Of a DNA stretch of 27,963 bases, positions 7,775-14,921 are shown piece after piece (position 1 is the stretch's first letter; each line of letters opens with the position of its first letter). Location: assembly GCA_964440795.1 (NCBI GenBank), contig CAYTTQ010000033.1, positions 1 to 27,963 of the forward strand, read 5' to 3'. The notes under the pieces are model-generated. The model was given only the letters and a program-made list of their open reading frames with translations, did no database searches and had not been told where the DNA came from. A program made the position numbers and the translations under genes. The DNA is from C00003060 sp964440795. Its GTDB lineage: Bacteria; Desulfobacterota; Desulfobacteria; Desulfobacterales; C00003060.

Positions 7775-8329
7775 ATGAACGCTAAGGAAGAGCTAATTTC
7801 AATGATTAAGGAAAAATCCTTTAAAAAAACAGATGCCCCGTCTTTCTCTTTGTCATCCGGGAGGAAAAGCAAATATTACTTCAACATGAAGCCAGTAACA
7901 ATGGACTCTAAGGGTTCGTTTTTGGTCGGGACGGTCATCTTTGAAAAAGTTCACGAGCTGGGACTTCAGCCAAGAGCAATTGGAGGCCCGACCATGGGTG
8001 CAGATCCGGTTGCTATCGCAACTGCTTTAACATCCTTCTTAAAAGAGGATCCAATTGAATCCTTTGTAATAAGAAAAGAACGCAAAGAACATGGGTTAAA
8101 ATTGCAAATTGAAGGAAATGTTGAGGCCGGGGACAGCGTTGTTATTGTTGATGACGTGGTGACTACTGGAGCCTCCACAATCAATGCTATCGAAATAGCC
8201 AGGGAGCACCAATTGAATATTCTGGCAGCTATAGTCCTAGTGGATCGATGCGAGGAAAACGGCAGGCAAAATATAGAAGCCCAAGGCGTTCCCATGTATT
8301 CAGTCCTCACCATTGAAGATTTCACTTAA
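7775..8329 (+). CDS. pyrE: Orotate phosphoribosyltransferase (island-borne)
   Basis: OPRTase joins orotate to PRPP to make orotidine monophosphate in pyrimidine synthesis. The 184-residue protein is full length. It has the substrate block SLSSGRKSKYYFNMKPVT near the N-terminus, GGPTMGADPVAIA, the catalytic-loop region FVIRKERKEHG and the PRPP-binding motif VVIVDDVVTTGAST, so every key motif is present and it should be active. The start at 7775 follows GGGGAGG by a few bases. It sits alone between phage remnants, and its sequence is more AT-rich than neighbouring chromosomal genes. That fits acquisition with the island. Whether it is the only pyrE of this genome cannot be told from the window; a salvage or PRPP-related accessory role is possible. 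Confidence 0.88.
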   Translation: MNAKEELISMIKEKSFKKTDAPSFSLSSGRKSKYYFNMKPVTMDSKGSFLVGTVIFEKVHELGLQPRAIGGPTMGADPVAIATALTSFLKEDPIESFVIRKERKEHGLKLQIEGNVEAGDSVVIVDDVVTTGASTINAIEIAREHQLNILAAIVLVDRCEENGRQNIEAQGVPMYSVLTIEDFT

Positions 8330-8585
8330 AAAGCTCAAAATGGGGTATCGGGTTAACTCCAGTGACCCCCACATAGTTTGCACAAAGCCCCAAGGCCCTC
8401 TGCAGAAGCATCCACCACATGCTGGAGGCGAATCCGTCCGATTCCCCTCGGCGCTTTATCCTCAACGCCGATGACGACCAGAGCTTTCCCTTCTGCCCCT
8501 CGACGACGCTTACCCTAAGACCAAGAGCGTTGGCACCGTACTTCTGGGTGGTAATGTGCCACATCGTACGAAACCACAAACGCAA
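8322..8585 (-). CDS. Possible gene fragment, unknown
   Basis: This 87-codon frame starts with TTG, has no convincing ribosome site and ends overlapping the end of the pyrE-like gene on the other strand. Its codons look coding-like, with frequent G or C in third position, and it contains GLRVSVVEGQKGKLWSSSAL and GFASSMWWMLLQRALGL. I do not recognise a family. It may be the 3' end of an island gene whose beginning was deleted, or chance. Confidence 0.3.
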   Translation of the reverse strand: MRLWFRTMWHITTQKYGANALGLRVSVVEGQKGKLWSSSALRIKRRGESDGFASSMWWMLLQRALGLCANYVGVTGVNPIPHFELFK

Positions 8586-8902
8586 TGACCGGACAACCCC
8601 ACACGAAGAATATCAACCGGATTTGGAATACGGCTTGTGATGATGCCGGCGTGGTGCGTGTGCCTCTCAATAATGCCTGTCGGCACTCCTGGGGGTGTCA
8701 GATGCTTAATGCCGGGATTGATAAGGCGGTGGTTCAAAGACTCCTGGGACACTCGGATCCACGCATGACGGACAGATATGCAGAACATAGTATGAATGCC
8801 TTGAAGATTCGCCTTGATAATGTTATCAAAATGCAGGGCCGAAAACAGGGCAACTCTAAACAAGCCGTAGACCTGGAAAACATCGGCCATGAAAGTAATT
8901 GA
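8585..8902 (+). pseudogene. Tyrosine recombinase (phage integrase), C-terminal remnant
   Basis: These 105 residues are the catalytic C-terminus of a tyrosine recombinase. Visible are NNACRHSWG (box II arginine; the usual preceding His of HxxR is Asn), LLGHSDPRMTDRYAEHS with the conserved His/Gly and the probable nucleophile Tyr, and a short tail. The DNA-binding N-terminal domain and the first catalytic arginine region are absent, and the upstream sequence in this frame gives no plausible integrase. It ends 26 bp before attR. It is almost certainly what is left of the enzyme that integrated this element. Confidence 0.87.
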
Positions 8903-8928
8903 AAACACACAGAAAGTTAGCGGATTGG

Positions 8929-8962
8929 GTGGGTTCGAATCCCACCCTCTCCGCCAATCATT
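8929..8962 (+). repeat. attR: tRNA-Ser 3'-end direct repeat
   Basis: This is identical over 34 bp to 6805-6838. It carries the T arm and 3' acceptor strand of tRNA-Ser(CGA) but no 5' part, so it is an attachment-site copy and not a tRNA gene. Confidence 0.93.
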
Positions 8963-9085
8963 GCGATCGAACTCAAGACCTTGCCTGGCACCCATCCGCC
9001 AATCAGGATTGCCGCGCGGTGCAACCGGGATCTTGGCCTTGGGTATTGAATCTCCTTGGTATCCATGATTGAAATTGTTGCATAA

Positions 9086-9289
9086 GGTTCAGGACGGTCT
9101 CAGATTTCAATGGCGCTAAAACTCAGCCTTAAGAGTCCCTAAGTTCCGTTGCGGCCGGGTTTACCAAATAAGCCATGTGGATTTACCAAGATATGTGGTG
9201 CCTATTGAATTTCAAAGTAACAACGAAACCAAGGGACTCTAACGGCTTCAAACAGTTAGCCCCATTGAAATCTGAGACCGTCCCGAACC
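9086..9289. mobile_element. MITE-like inverted-repeat element
   Basis: The ends are near-perfect inverted repeats: 33 bp around GACGGTCTCAGATTTCAATG at the left (9086-9118) match the reverse complement of 9257-9289 with two or three differences, and looser pairing continues inward to about 9150 and 9219 (AGAGTCCC against GGGACTCT). There is no open frame inside. This is the build of a non-autonomous transposon or the joined ends of an insertion sequence. No clear target duplication is visible. The parent transposase is not in this window. The whole gap from attR to tRNA-Ser(GGA) (8963-9308) holds no other feature I can support. Confidence 0.72.
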
Positions 9290-9308
9290 TGTAACGTTTT
9301 CAAAAAAC

Positions 9309-9402
9309 GGAGAGATGTCCGAGCTGGCTGAAGGAGCGCGACTGGAAATCGCGTGTGCTGTCAAAAGCGGCACCGAGGGTTCGAATCCCTCTCTCTCCGC
9401 CA
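9309..9402 (+). tRNA. tRNA-Ser (anticodon GGA)
   Basis: GGAGAGA (9309-9315) pairs with TCTCTCC (9392-9398), followed by G and encoded CCA (9400-9402). The anticodon stem CGCGA/TCGCG encloses CTGGAAA, giving anticodon GGA for UCC/UCU codons. A long variable arm (GTGCTG/CGGCAC) and the T arm GAGGG-TTCGAAT-CCCTC are present. It begins 19 bp after the inverted-repeat element and 50 bp before dnaX. Confidence 0.97.
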
Positions 9403-9451
9403 ATTTTATTGCCCTTAGCCGACACCAACAGCAAACACTGACAAACCAACA

Positions 9452-11110
9452 ATGTCTTATCTCGTACTTGCCCGAAAACATCGGCCACAAACTTTTGAAG
9501 AAGTTGTCGGCCAAGAACACGTTACCCGGACGCTTCAAAATGCCATCGGCACGGAACGGGTAGCTCATGCCCTCTTGTTCGCAGGCCCGCGAGGGGTAGG
9601 TAAAACTTCGGTGGCTCGGATAATGGCCAAGGCCATGAACTGCGTAACCGGACCGACACCCTCTCCTTGCAACCGTTGTGAAAGATGCAAAGAAATCACC
9701 GACGGAATCGCCATAGACGTGTTCGAAATTGACGGCGCCTCCAACCGGGGCATAGACGAAGTCCGCGAGTTACGGGAAAACACCAAGTACATGCCCAGTC
9801 AGAGTCGGTACAAAGTCTACATTATCGACGAAGTCCATATGTTGACTGACCCGGCCTTCAATGCACTGTTGAAAACGCTGGAGGAACCACCGGGCCACGT
9901 GCTCTTTTTCTTTGCTACGACCGAGCCCCACAAGCTGCCGATTACGATTCTCTCTCGGTGCCAGCGCCACAATTTTAAACGAATCGGACCGGCCCCCATT
10001 GCCGACTCCCTCGAACGAATTTGCAAGGATGCATCGTTTTCGATCAGCCCGGCCGGTCTGCGGTTAATCAGCACGAAGGCGTCGGGAAGTATGCGTGACG
10101 CCCTGAGTCTTCTGGATCAGGTGATGACATATGGCCAAGACGGGGTTACCGACCAAGAGGTGTTGGAAAGTTTGGGCGGTATTGATCAGGCGGTTCTTTC
10201 CAGATTTTCCGCCACTTTATTGAGCGGAGAAACTGTTTCCGCTCTAAGCATCCTGGAAGATCTTTACAACCACGGTCAGGACATCAGACAGGTCTACACC
10301 AAGCTTTTAGAACACTTTAGAAATATGCTTATTGTCAAGATGGGAGGCACGGGCGGCTCTCTGGAAGACCTCCATGACCATGAACTCGACGACATGAGAA
10401 AGCAGCTGGAACCAGTCTCCGCGGAAACGGTCCACCAGATGTTTACCCTTCTGTTTGAGTCCGAGTCGACGATCAAGTTTTCCTCTCAACCCAAAATAGC
10501 CTTGGAGGCGGCCTTGATCAAACTGTCTCAGTCTCAGCGGATTTCGAGCTTTGACGAAATCATCGACAAGCTGGACCATTTTGCCAAAACGCTGGAGGAA
10601 AAAGGGACACCCCTGAAAGAAGAGACACAAGGTCCACAGCCTGGAATGGCCCCTTCGTTACCCTCAGTGGAAGAAGTCACGCCCCCGGAAGAAGAAAACT
10701 CTGATGTAGGCGTCGAGCATTACGGCAGCTTGCAGCAAACCTGGCAAGAACTCCTCGCCGCCTTCGGCCGCCACAGCAAACCCCTGGTTCCTTGTCTGGA
10801 GAAGGCGGAACTAACCAAAATCGGTGAAGACTTTCTGGAAATTGCGGTTCAGTCGAACTCATTTTTTACGAGCCGGCTCAAAGAGGAACGAACGCTTAAT
10901 ACCATGAAAGAAATTTGCCAAGATTTTTTTAAGCGAAACATGCGAATCAAGCTCCTGGAACTGGAAAAAGCGGAACAGGGCGGCGTGGCGGCAGATACAG
11001 ACAAAAACCAAGACGGGCACCGGTTGAAGCGGGACGCGCTGAATCATCCGATTGTAACGGACGCCCTGGAAATTTTTAACGGGAAAGTCGTTGATGTAAA
11101 AATCCTTTGA
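9452..11110 (+). CDS. dnaX: DNA polymerase III subunit gamma/tau
   Basis: DnaX is the ATPase of the clamp-loader complex that places the sliding clamp on primed DNA. The 552-residue protein opens MSYLVLARKHRPQTFEEVVG. It has Walker A GPRGVGKT (45-52), the zinc module with C64, C73, C76 and C79, Walker B with DEVH (126-129) and the sensor region ATTEPHKLP. The clamp-loader domain III follows to about residue 370, then a Glu/Pro-rich linker and a short tau-like C-terminal domain. No ribosome site is obvious before ATG 9452. I see no A6-type slippery site that would make a separate gamma form. It heads the dnaX-ybaB-recR cluster. Confidence 0.97.
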   Translation: MSYLVLARKHRPQTFEEVVGQEHVTRTLQNAIGTERVAHALLFAGPRGVGKTSVARIMAKAMNCVTGPTPSPCNRCERCKEITDGIAIDVFEIDGASNRGIDEVRELRENTKYMPSQSRYKVYIIDEVHMLTDPAFNALLKTLEEPPGHVLFFFATTEPHKLPITILSRCQRHNFKRIGPAPIADSLERICKDASFSISPAGLRLISTKASGSMRDALSLLDQVMTYGQDGVTDQEVLESLGGIDQAVLSRFSATLLSGETVSALSILEDLYNHGQDIRQVYTKLLEHFRNMLIVKMGGTGGSLEDLHDHELDDMRKQLEPVSAETVHQMFTLLFESESTIKFSSQPKIALEAALIKLSQSQRISSFDEIIDKLDHFAKTLEEKGTPLKEETQGPQPGMAPSLPSVEEVTPPEEENSDVGVEHYGSLQQTWQELLAAFGRHSKPLVPCLEKAELTKIGEDFLEIAVQSNSFFTSRLKEERTLNTMKEICQDFFKRNMRIKLLELEKAEQGGVAADTDKNQDGHRLKRDALNHPIVTDALEIFNGKVVDVKIL

Positions 11111-11122
11111 TGGAGGTAAAAG

Positions 11123-11437
11123 ATGGCAAAAGGTATGGGAAATATGCTGAAGCAGGCACAGCAGCTTCAGTCAAAGATTTTCAAGCTCCAAGAAGAAATG
11201 GCGGATAAGACCGTAGAAGCGTCTGTCGGCGGGGGAATGGTAAAGGTTACAGCCAACGGGAAACAACAACTGGTTTCCGTTCACATCGAGCCCGAAGTGG
11301 TCAACTCGGAAGACGTTCAAATGTTGCAGGATTTGATTGTGTCGGGCGCCAACGAGGCCCTAAAGAAAGCACAGGATATGGTCTCCGAAGAAATGAACAA
11401 GCTCACCGGCGGGTTTAATATCCCGGGTCTCACGTAA
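11123..11437 (+). CDS. YbaB/EbfC nucleoid-associated protein
   Basis: YbaB/EbfC proteins are small dimeric DNA-binding proteins of the nucleoid, very often encoded between dnaX and recR. The 104-residue protein starts MAKGMGNMLKQAQQLQSK, has the helical N-terminus, the central strand block VEASVGGGMVKVTANGKQQLVSV and a C-terminal helix (VSGANEALKKAQDMVSEEM). GGAGG lies 6 nt before the ATG, 12 bp after the dnaX stop. A role with RecR in recombination has been suggested for the family from gene order. Confidence 0.95.
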   Translation: MAKGMGNMLKQAQQLQSKIFKLQEEMADKTVEASVGGGMVKVTANGKQQLVSVHIEPEVVNSEDVQMLQDLIVSGANEALKKAQDMVSEEMNKLTGGFNIPGLT

Positions 11438-11443
11438 CATCTC

Positions 11444-12043
11444 ATGAAATATTACCCACCATCCCTGGTGCGTCTAATCCGACACTTGTCCAAGCTACCT
11501 GGAATCGGGGAGAAAACCGCCACGCGGCTTGCCCTTCACATTCTTCGAACCTCGGACGGAGAAGCCACTGCCTTGTCCCAGAGTATTCTTGAAGTGAAGG
11601 AAAAGGTACGGCTCTGCTCAAAATGCTTCGGCCTTGCCGATACGGACCCCTGTTCCATTTGTTCTGATCCCAACCGAAGTTGCAAAACGTTGTGTATCGT
11701 TGAGCAGCCCAGTGACCTGGTAGCACTTGAAAAATCAGGCGCCTACAAAGGCCTTTATCACGTCTTGCACGGCACATTGTCACCGATCAACGGCGTCGGT
11801 CCGGAATCGCTGAGGATTAAGGAACTCATTGCCAGGGTGCGATCGGACGATGTCGAAGAACTCGTACTGGCCACGAATACCAACGTGGAAGGAGAGTCAA
11901 CGGCATCATACATTTGTGAATTGTTCAAAAATAATGCCGTTCGGGTAACCCGAATCGCGTCAGGGGTTCCTATGGGAAGCGATCTGAAATATCTCGATGA
12001 GGTTACCATCAAGCGTGCGATGGAAAGGAGACAAGACTTTTAA
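11444..12043 (+). CDS. recR: Recombination mediator RecR
   Basis: RecR works with RecF and RecO to load RecA at gaps coated by single-strand-binding protein. The 199-residue length is standard. The helix-hairpin-helix block LSKLPGIGEKTATRLALHIL lies at 15-34, the four-cysteine zinc finger at C58, C61, C70 and C73, and the Toprim domain starts at LCIVEQPSDL with its conserved Glu at 87. It starts 6 bp after the ybaB stop and is clearly cotranscribed. The next gene begins a base or two after its stop. Confidence 0.97.
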   Translation: MKYYPPSLVRLIRHLSKLPGIGEKTATRLALHILRTSDGEATALSQSILEVKEKVRLCSKCFGLADTDPCSICSDPNRSCKTLCIVEQPSDLVALEKSGAYKGLYHVLHGTLSPINGVGPESLRIKELIARVRSDDVEELVLATNTNVEGESTASYICELFKNNAVRVTRIASGVPMGSDLKYLDEVTIKRAMERRQDF

Positions 12044-12044
12044 C

Positions 12045-12440
12045 TTGTCCAATCCGTCCGATTTTTTTGAATGTAAGATGTGCGGTGATTGCTGCAAGGG
12101 TTTCGGGGGCACTTACGTCACCGAGAAAGATATTGATGCTATCTCCGGATTTCTCAACACAGACCGAAACGCCTTTAGACGAGACTATTGCCAGTTGTCC
12201 GGAACACGACCGGTCCTCCGCACGGGTCCTTCGGGGTATTGCATATTCTGGGATCGGATATGCACCATTCACGAGGTCAAACCCCGGATGTGCAAGCTCT
12301 GGCCGTTCATCGAAGCTGTTCTAGTGGACCCGACCAATTGGACCTCCATGCATTCCATGTGCCCCGGCATCCGTACCGATGTAGATGAAAAAGAACTTGC
12401 CGAATGTGTTCGGGAACAGCTCCTGAAACATAGCAGGTAG
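12045..12440 (+). CDS. YkgJ-family cysteine-cluster protein
   Basis: This protein of about 131 residues belongs to the YkgJ/CxxCxxCC family of putative zinc- or iron-chelating proteins. Near the N-terminus it has FECKMCGDCCKGFGG, and later C-IFWD-x-C-TIHEVKPRMCKLWPF, the standard second metal-binding half. The start is uncertain. TTG 12045, two bases after recR ends, gives the normal family N-terminus (SNPSDFFECKMC), but the only purine-rich site, AAGGAG at 12025-12030, is 14 nt away; an in-frame GTG at 12015 inside recR is the alternative. No substrate is known. Its tight packing after recR suggests cotranscription. Confidence 0.85.
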   Translation: MSNPSDFFECKMCGDCCKGFGGTYVTEKDIDAISGFLNTDRNAFRRDYCQLSGTRPVLRTGPSGYCIFWDRICTIHEVKPRMCKLWPFIEAVLVDPTNWTSMHSMCPGIRTDVDEKELAECVREQLLKHSR

Positions 12441-12482
12441 AATTGATAAAAGATCAGGGACCTTTGCGAAAGGAACTCGAAC

Positions 12483-13268
12483 TTGATAGGGATATTCGAT
12501 TCCGGAATCGGTGGGCTCACCGTGGCTCGAGCAATGATGACCCACCTTCCCGACTACGACATCGCCTATTTCGGCGATACGGCACGAACGCCGTATGGCA
12601 CGAAAAGCCCGGAAACCGTTACTCAATACGCCATCGAAGATGCGCAAATCCTTGTTGACAAAGGGGCCAAGCTTTTGGTTGTGGGCTGTAACACAGCCTC
12701 CAGTGTGGCGACGGATAGGCTCAGGAAGGACTTTGACATTCCCATTTTTGAGGTGATTTCACCCGCGATCGATGCCGTCCTCAACCATCCCAAAACTAGA
12801 CGGGTAGGGATCGTCGGTACGAGAGCAACGGTGAGCAGTGGTGTATATCAAGGCAAACTAAAAGCGGCCCGGCCCGAACTGCAGGTCTTCGCCGCCGCCT
12901 GTCCCCTTCTGGTACCGTTGGTGGAGGAAGGATGGCTGAATAAAGGAGAAACCAGGCGAATAATCAAGAAGTATCTTCATCCGCTGAAGGTCAAGCAAAT
13001 CGACACGTTGATTCTCGGCTGTACACATTATCCCCTCGTAAAGGATATCATACAGGTCAAGATCGGCAAACGGGTCAAAGTCATCGACTCCTCGGAAGCC
13101 ACGGCCGGTGCCGTAAAACACTTTCTTGACACAAACGCTGAAGTCGCTCGCACATTGGCCCAAAAAGGGACCCGCGATTTTTTTGTTTCAGATATCACGG
13201 ACCATATGCAAAAACTGGCCGGCACCATATTGAAAAGGGAAACCGAATTGCAGCATATACGGCTTTGA
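12483..13268 (+). CDS. murI: Glutamate racemase
   Basis: MurI converts L-glutamate to D-glutamate for peptidoglycan. The 261-residue protein has the N-terminal signature IGIFDSGIGGLTVAR, the two catalytic cysteines in GCNTAS (C69) and GCTHYP (C180) and the YFGDTARTPYG block. The start codon is TTG at 12483, preceded by AAAGGA at suitable spacing; MIGIFDSG is the normal N-terminus of the family, so nothing is missing. It lies 42 bp after the YkgJ gene in the same direction. Confidence 0.96.
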   Translation: MIGIFDSGIGGLTVARAMMTHLPDYDIAYFGDTARTPYGTKSPETVTQYAIEDAQILVDKGAKLLVVGCNTASSVATDRLRKDFDIPIFEVISPAIDAVLNHPKTRRVGIVGTRATVSSGVYQGKLKAARPELQVFAAACPLLVPLVEEGWLNKGETRRIIKKYLHPLKVKQIDTLILGCTHYPLVKDIIQVKIGKRVKVIDSSEATAGAVKHFLDTNAEVARTLAQKGTRDFFVSDITDHMQKLAGTILKRETELQHIRL

Positions 13269-13306
13269 CGGCCGATACACACATTCATGTATATGGGAAG
13301 GAAAAA

Positions 13307-13801
13307 ATGGAAAAGAGAACGCAACTGTCGGTTTTTTTGAAGAATGTTCCCGGAGAACTGGGCCATTTTGCCGAACTGATGTCCAACGCCCAGATCAACA
13401 TACTGGCCATGTTTATCCAGAACGCTTCCGACTACGTTCAAGAAATGTTTGAAGCCCGAGGAAAGCCGATAAAACGAACAGCGTCGGCTGCCAGCTATGG
13501 ATCGGTTTTGAAGGAAGCCCGGAAGTATTCCTTGATCAGAGTCGTGGTGGACAAAACAGACGAGGCCCTGGCAACGCTCAAAGAAACCGGATATTGGGTC
13601 GATGCCAAAGACGTTCTGGTCATGAAGTTGGAAAACCGGCCGGGAAAGTTGGCAGGGATTTCCAAGCAGTTTGGTGATGCCGGTATTAACATAAACTATG
13701 TCTACGGCTCCGGCGCCGTGGATGCGCAATCGGCCATCTACGTCTTTAAGGTCCCCGACGCAAATCAGGCCCTGGCGTCTCTCCCCAATGAACCTCAATG
13801 A
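13307..13801 (+). CDS. Tandem ACT-domain protein
   Basis: This 164-residue protein appears to be two ACT domains and nothing else. The first begins KRTQLSVFLKNVPGELGHFAELM (about 3-75). The second begins VLVMKLENRPGKLAGISKQFGDAGININYVYGS (about 105-155). ACT domains bind amino acids and act as allosteric sensors; stand-alone tandem forms are common in Desulfobacterota and Clostridia, but the ligand and target are unknown. ATG 13307 follows GGAAGGA. The frame is open back to 13265, overlapping murI, but those residues are not ACT-like. It is the last gene of the dnaX-to-ACT gene run. Confidence 0.87.
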   Translation: MEKRTQLSVFLKNVPGELGHFAELMSNAQINILAMFIQNASDYVQEMFEARGKPIKRTASAASYGSVLKEARKYSLIRVVVDKTDEALATLKETGYWVDAKDVLVMKLENRPGKLAGISKQFGDAGININYVYGSGAVDAQSAIYVFKVPDANQALASLPNEPQ

Positions 13802-13811
13802 GCATGGGAAG

Positions 13812-13857
13812 CTTCCAACGAACTTGACTTGTCCTGTTTGAGAAGGTCGCGCGTTGG
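13812..13857 (+). repeat. 46-bp dispersed repeat, copy 1
   Basis: These 46 bases match the reverse complement of 27839-27884 with three mismatches; the shared core includes TTTGAGAAGGTCGCGCG. It lies between the convergent ACT and radical SAM genes. Immediately downstream a GC-rich imperfect hairpin followed by six T (about 13861-13886) could terminate the + strand unit. Confidence 0.85.
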
Positions 13858-13907
13858 GGCCGCGGCCCGGCTTAATCCGGCTTTTTTGAAAAGACCGGGA
13901 CACAACC

Positions 13908-14921
13908 CTACCAAAGCCCGTGAACAGTCACGCCGCATCCGGGACATTTTCCATCTATCATGTGGTTGGCCGACACGCGAAACCCCAACCGTTGAATCAA
14001 CAACCGCCCGCAATTGTAGCAACGGGTGCTCTCCCCTTCATCTCCGGGAATATTGCCGGCGTACACATACCGTAGGTCGGCTTTCAATCCAATTTTGCAG
14101 GCTTTGTGAACTATCTCGACAGGCGTTGAAGGCCGATCGGTAAGCTTGTACGTGGGGTGAAACCGGCTCACATGCCAGGGGGTATCACGACCCAGATCTT
14201 GGACAATAAAGGCCGTCAGCTCCTCGAGTTCTTTTGTGTCGTCATTAAGCCCCGGGATCAAAAGTGTGGTAACTTCTATAAAAATCCCCAAGCGCTTCAT
14301 CACCCTGAGTGATTCCATGACGTGTTTGCGCTTGGCCGAACATTGTCGCCTATAAAAATCGTCGTTGAATGCCTTCAAATCCACGTTGGCCGCGTTCAGG
14401 TAGGGCTGGATCATTTCCAGCGCCTCGGCGGTCATATATCCATTGGTCACAAATACGTTCGCCAGCCCTTTTTCATGGGCCAGCCGGGCAGTATCGAGGG
14501 CGAATTCAAAATAGACCGTCGGTTCCGTATAGGTATAGGCAATACTCCGGCATCCGGCGGCCACAGCAGCCGCCACGATTGCCTCAGGGGCTCGGAACTT
14601 ACCCGGGATCCGGCCACCCCGATCTACGGGGAACTGTGCAATATCGGCGTTCTGGCAAAAACGGCACCGGAAATTGCATCCCACGGTGGCGATGGAATAG
14701 GATAGCGTGCCGGGATAGACATGAAAAAGCGGCTTTTTCTCAATCGGATCGACATGTTCGGCAATCGGTTTTCCGTACACCAAGGTCTCTAAAACACCGT
14801 CTCGGTTTTCTCGGACCCCGCAAATCCCCCGCTTTTTGTTCCGGATCAGACATCGATGATGGCACAGGTTACATCGAACCTTCCTGTCTTCTTCCAAGCG
14901 GTCATACAAGCGTGCTTCCAT
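13908..14921 (-). CDS. amrS: AmmeMemoRadiSam-type radical SAM enzyme
   Basis: This protein of about 337 residues is a radical SAM enzyme related to pyruvate-formate-lyase activases and fits the group called AmrS. The 4Fe-4S motif is CNFRCRFC (C82, C86, C89). Before it lies the group's extra N-terminal cysteine cluster CNLCHHRC...GICG (C17, C20, C24, C34), and near the C-terminus are two CxxC knuckles (CYNC, CPGC). Elsewhere the gene often sits with AMMECR1 and Memo, whose joint chemistry is still unclear; neither partner is here. The ATG at 14921 follows GGGAAGG and overlaps the upstream methyltransferase by 20 nt; a GTG at 14954 would lengthen it by 11 residues. Translation is probably coupled. 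Confidence 0.9.
   Translation of the reverse strand: MEARLYDRLEEDRKVRCNLCHHRCLIRNKKRGICGVRENRDGVLETLVYGKPIAEHVDPIEKKPLFHVYPGTLSYSIATVGCNFRCRFCQNADIAQFPVDRGGRIPGKFRAPEAIVAAAVAAGCRSIAYTYTEPTVYFEFALDTARLAHEKGLANVFVTNGYMTAEALEMIQPYLNAANVDLKAFNDDFYRRQCSAKRKHVMESLRVMKRLGIFIEVTTLLIPGLNDDTKELEELTAFIVQDLGRDTPWHVSRFHPTYKLTDRPSTPVEIVHKACKIGLKADLRYVYAGNIPGDEGESTRCYNCGRLLIQRLGFRVSANHMIDGKCPGCGVTVHGLW

Larger units (their letters stand above)
6839..8928 (+). mobile_element. Decayed integrative (prophage-derived) element in tRNA-Ser(CGA)
   Basis: About 2.1 kb lies between the two 34-bp copies of the tRNA 3' end. It contains a broken HK97-type capsid gene, a pyrE-like gene and the last third of a tyrosine recombinase gene, with an AT-rich spacer unlike the rest of the window. 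The integrase remnant abuts attR rather than the intact tRNA. Portal, terminase and most of the integrase are missing, so this looks like a remnant left after internal deletions of a prophage or satellite. It is unlikely to be mobile without a helper. Confidence 0.88.

Noticed and set aside
7428..8329. Retron or defence module with a phosphoribosyltransferase effector
   Set aside because: There is no reverse transcriptase or other partner, and the protein has ordinary orotate phosphoribosyltransferase motifs.
8926..8962. Third tRNA gene
   Set aside because: Only the T arm and 3' acceptor strand are present; the 5' portion and anticodon are missing. It is the attR copy.
9452..11110. Programmed frameshift making a gamma form of DnaX
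   Set aside because: The best A-run (GAAAAAG near 10598) is only five A and in no clear slippery context; no stem-loop is apparent after it.
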